The notes under the pieces: model-generated
The model's database searches: none
The model's input: the letters and a program-made list of their open reading frames with translations, nothing else
What the model was told of the DNA's origin: nothing
Translations under genes and position numbers: made by a program
Part shown: one piece after another, positions 6,162-6,229 of the stretch
How the letters are laid out: each line of letters begins with the position of its first letter
How positions within the stretch are numbered: position 1 is the stretch's first letter
From: Ghiorsea sp.
Lineage (GTDB): Bacteria > Pseudomonadota > Zetaproteobacteria > Mariprofundales > Mariprofundaceae
DNA length: 6,229 nt
Direction: 5' to 3'
Assembly: GCA_027019685.1 (NCBI GenBank)
Contig: JALUWH010000292.1
Span: forward strand, 1-6,229

Positions 6162-6229
6162 ATGACTAAACAAAGCCAAACTTATCACGTCGATTTGGGC
6201 GTACGTTCTTATGATATTCATATTCAAGC
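6162..6229 (+). CDS. aroB: 3-dehydroquinate synthase, N-terminal fragment
   Basis: Only the first 22 codons are in the window; the gene runs off the right edge. The visible product, which contains TYHVDLGVRSYDIHI, matches the opening beta strands of AroB (pattern V.LG.RSY.I.I). AroB converts DAHP to 3-dehydroquinate, the second step of the shikimate pathway. The position directly after aroK is the usual aroK-aroB arrangement and strongly supports the call. The ATG is five bases after the aroK stop, with only a weak AGGG close upstream, which suggests coupling to aroK. Nothing can be said about the metal or NAD sites, which lie outside the window. Confidence 0.85.
   Translation, partial: MTKQSQTYHVDLGVRSYDIHIQ

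Overview
The window is a stretch of bacterial chromosome in which every gene lies on the + strand and the genes are packed almost end to end. It carries the inner-membrane alignment proteins and outer-membrane secretin of a type IV pilus machine (pilM, pilN, pilO, pilQ), a lipoprotein gene of no recognised name, then two shikimate-pathway genes: aroK (complete) and the first 22 codons of aroB. The order pil cluster - aroK - aroB is classic for Proteobacteria, chiefly gamma and beta. The fairly AT-rich sequence would suit a low-to-moderate GC gammaproteobacterium or a relative such as a zetaproteobacterium. The exact group cannot be read from this sequence.

Layout: pilM (36-1133) overlaps pilN (1130-1714) by ATGA, and pilN overlaps pilO (1711-2313) the same way. 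A 55-base gap follows, then pilQ (2369-4816), a 23-base gap, the lipoprotein gene (4840-5652), a 3-base gap, aroK (5656-6156), a 5-base gap, and aroB (6162 to the window edge). No gap is long enough for a confident promoter or terminator, so the window reads as the inside of one operon whose promoter lies upstream.

How the parts work together: PilM is a cytoplasmic actin-like ring protein that binds the N-terminal tail of PilN. PilN and PilO are bitopic inner-membrane proteins that pair in the periplasm. PilQ is the outer-membrane pore through which the pilus leaves the cell. In most known clusters PilP, a lipoprotein, links PilN/PilO to PilQ. No pilP is present between pilO and pilQ.

The points most worth a second look are the missing pilP, an 815-residue PilQ with an apparent extra N-terminal AMIN domain (three in all), an outer-membrane-type lipoprotein with an Ig-like fold and an EF-hand-like calcium loop between pilQ and aroK, and a perfect 9-bp hairpin near the start of aroK where the pilus genes give way to the metabolic genes. 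The first three may be connected, with an altered coupling between inner-membrane complex and secretin, but that link is inference. I found no insertion sequence, CRISPR array, tRNA or rRNA gene.
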